Shown piece after piece: positions 62,817 to 64,000 of a stretch of 64,000 nucleotides of DNA (the first letter of the stretch is position 1; the number at the start of each line of letters is the position of its first letter). Below the pieces are notes generated by a model. That model was not told where the DNA came from. It saw nothing but the letters and a program-made list of their open reading frames with translations, and did no database searches. Source of the stretch: Ruania rhizosphaerae (lineage in GTDB: Bacteria; Actinomycetota; Actinomycetes; Actinomycetales; Beutenbergiaceae); assembly GCF_009805705.1 (NCBI RefSeq), contig NZ_VSMB01000004.1:1-64000 (forward strand), written 5' to 3'. Both the position numbers and the translations under genes were made by a program.

Positions 62817-64000
62817 GCCATCTCTTGCAGTGTCTCGACCGGCACGGACCCGATGAGTAGGCGGCCGTCGTCGGTGATCAACACGCTCAACAAGGTGGTG
62901 CTGAGCACCCGGCCCTCCGGCACCTCGGTGGTCAGCTGCTCGTACAGGGCGGCTGCGTCCAGGCTGGGTGGGCCGTGGTTGCCCTCGGAGTCGGACATGA
63001 ACTCCTCCATCAACTCCTGGCCGCTGTCGGACCCGGGCATCGGGTGGGAGGCGGCGGCGTCGGCGAGGGCTTCCGGGTCTCCGGCGAGCAGGCCTTGGAG
63101 GTCAACGTCATCGATGATGATCACCGACTCCCAGCCCTCGCCGATGGTCTCGGGTGGGGTGTGCTCGGCGGACGCTTCGCCGGATGCTTCCTCGGAGGGC
63201 AGTGACACCGTCTCCTCGACGACCTCGGCACCGGCCGGGGCGCTGAAGGAGAGCACCGCATCGTCCGGGGTGGCGAAGGTGATGTCGGTGTACCCGACCT
63301 CGAGCGCAGGGGTCTCGGCCGTGTCGGAGGTGCTCCAGACCTGCACCTGCAACGGCGTGAAGGTCTCCCCGTCGACGGCGATCCGCACCTGCTCGACGAG
63401 CGTTCCGTCGGTCTCGGGCGTGATCTGCAACTGGTAGGCATCCCGTCCAGCGACCGTGGCCTGCTCCAGCACGGTGACGGAGGAGAACTCCTCGACATGC
63501 TCGAGTGCCTGCTGGGCTGCCTCTTCCGGGGTGGGCAGCTCCGGTGCTCCTGGCGGGGTCTGGCCCTCCTGTGCGTCCTCGTAGCGGGCCTGGGCGGCGG
63601 CATCCAGGGTGTAGTGGGTGACGACGTCGTCGGTGCTGGAGTAGGTCCAGGCTTGCGGACCGTCGTGCACCACGGAGTACTCCGAGGCGGACCCCAGCAG
63701 GGAGACCCTGGAACGCTCGGCCCCGTCGGTCCACACGCGCAGCGTCGAGCTGCCGCCCAGCAGCCCGATCGGGTCGGCACCAGTGATCTCGGTGAGCCCG
63801 CCGGTCGGCAGGCCCAGGCGCGCGGTGTGCACGACAGTGCCGGAGTGGGCGGCAGGTTCGGCCTCGGCGATGCTGGTGAGTAGCTCGACCGGGGTGGCCT
63901 CCGGGAGTGCGGGCTCATCCGCCGCAGCAAGCAGCGGTGGGCCGGCGAGCGCGCCGGCCACGACGACCGCGGCCACTGCCGGGACGGCCCAACGGGCTCG
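62813..64000 (-). CDS. LolA/RseB-like exported protein, N terminus beyond the window
   Basis: At least 395 residues; the frame stays open to the window edge (RARWAVPAVAAVVVAGALAG), so the true start lies outside. Hydrophobic signal, then a beta-rich half-barrel of the LolA/RseB kind: HSGTVVHTARLGLPTGG, AWTYSSTDDVVTHYTLD, AGRDAYQLQITPETDG. Second half acidic, ends VLITDDGRLLIGSVPVETLQ. Coupled to the ABC exporter genes by GTGA. Possibly an envelope-stress or lipoprotein sensor; this is inference. Confidence 0.82.
   Translation of the reverse strand, partial: RARWAVPAVAAVVVAGALAGPPLLAAADEPALPEATPVELLTSIAEAEPAAHSGTVVHTARLGLPTGGLTEITGADPIGLLGGSSTLRVWTDGAERSRVSLLGSASEYSVVHDGPQAWTYSSTDDVVTHYTLDAAAQARYEDAQEGQTPPGAPELPTPEEAAQQALEHVEEFSSVTVLEQATVAGRDAYQLQITPETDGTLVEQVRIAVDGETFTPLQVQVWSTSDTAETPALEVGYTDITFATPDDAVLSFSAPAGAEVVEETVSLPSEEASGEASAEHTPPETIGEGWESVIIIDDVDLQGLLAGDPEALADAAASHPMPGSDSGQELMEEFMSDSEGNHGPPSLDAAALYEQLTTEVPEGRVLSTTLLSVLITDDGRLLIGSVPVETLQEMA

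Overview
The window looks like chromosome from a high-GC Gram-positive actinobacterium, most likely a Micrococcales-type genome (inference). Supporting signs are the very GC-rich codon use, the Rv1747-like FHA-ABC exporter coupled to a PASTA kinase, an actinobacterial lysC-asd operon, a short 4.5S-type SRP RNA, and many TANNNT -10 boxes placed 6-7 nt before start codons (leaderless transcripts). No phage, IS element or CRISPR array was seen.

Layout. 0-8.7 kb: LtrA-like membrane protein, SnoaL-fold protein, a lipase with a membrane-anchored partner, and a translationally coupled response regulator/sensor kinase/degenerate-kinase operon, flanked by two close paralogues of an unknown HTH-like protein. 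8.7-17.8 kb: envelope block with two membrane-anchored beta-propeller proteins, small membrane proteins, two small lipoproteins, and a Ser/Thr kinase (PASTA plus NPCBM-like ectodomain) overlapping a double-FHA ABC exporter. 18-28.3 kb: DAHP synthase behind a leader peptide rich in Trp/Tyr/Phe, a RelE/AbrB toxin-antitoxin pair, the methylcitrate genes prpD-prpB-prpC, a CopC protein coupled to an S9 peptidase, VapBC, and an AbiEi/DUF559-type gene bracketed by two identical 55-nt palindromes. 28.5-37.5 kb: sugar-uptake operon (binding protein, two permeases, GH13 glucosidase) with a divergent, frameshifted ROK regulator, then an ABC-2 drug-type exporter with a divergent TetR gene. 37.5-45.2 kb: core genes asd-lysC, a TauE transporter, DUF5063-recR-dnaX, SRP RNA and tRNA-Ser(GGA). 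45.6-50.4 kb: LytR_C protein and small membrane proteins, TetR, a family 5 solute-binding lipoprotein. 50.4-59.9 kb: a seven-gene, EssC-type type VII secretion operon with two WXG100-like proteins and a large candidate substrate. 60-64 kb: spermidine-synthase-like protein, ABC-2 exporter and a LolA-like protein cut by the window edge.

How it fits together. The most striking unexplained signal is a tandem box, GCGAC-RTANNS-GCGAC (11-bp period), found four times, each 49-67 nt before a start codon and always in the same orientation to the gene: lipase partner operon, two small lipoproteins, and the kinase/exporter operon. It suggests a shared envelope-related regulon. Other regulatory structures visible are the aroG attenuator, palindromic operators at the ROK, TetR, VapBC and RelE/AbrB promoters, and a family of long intergenic palindromes at 3' ends of genes.
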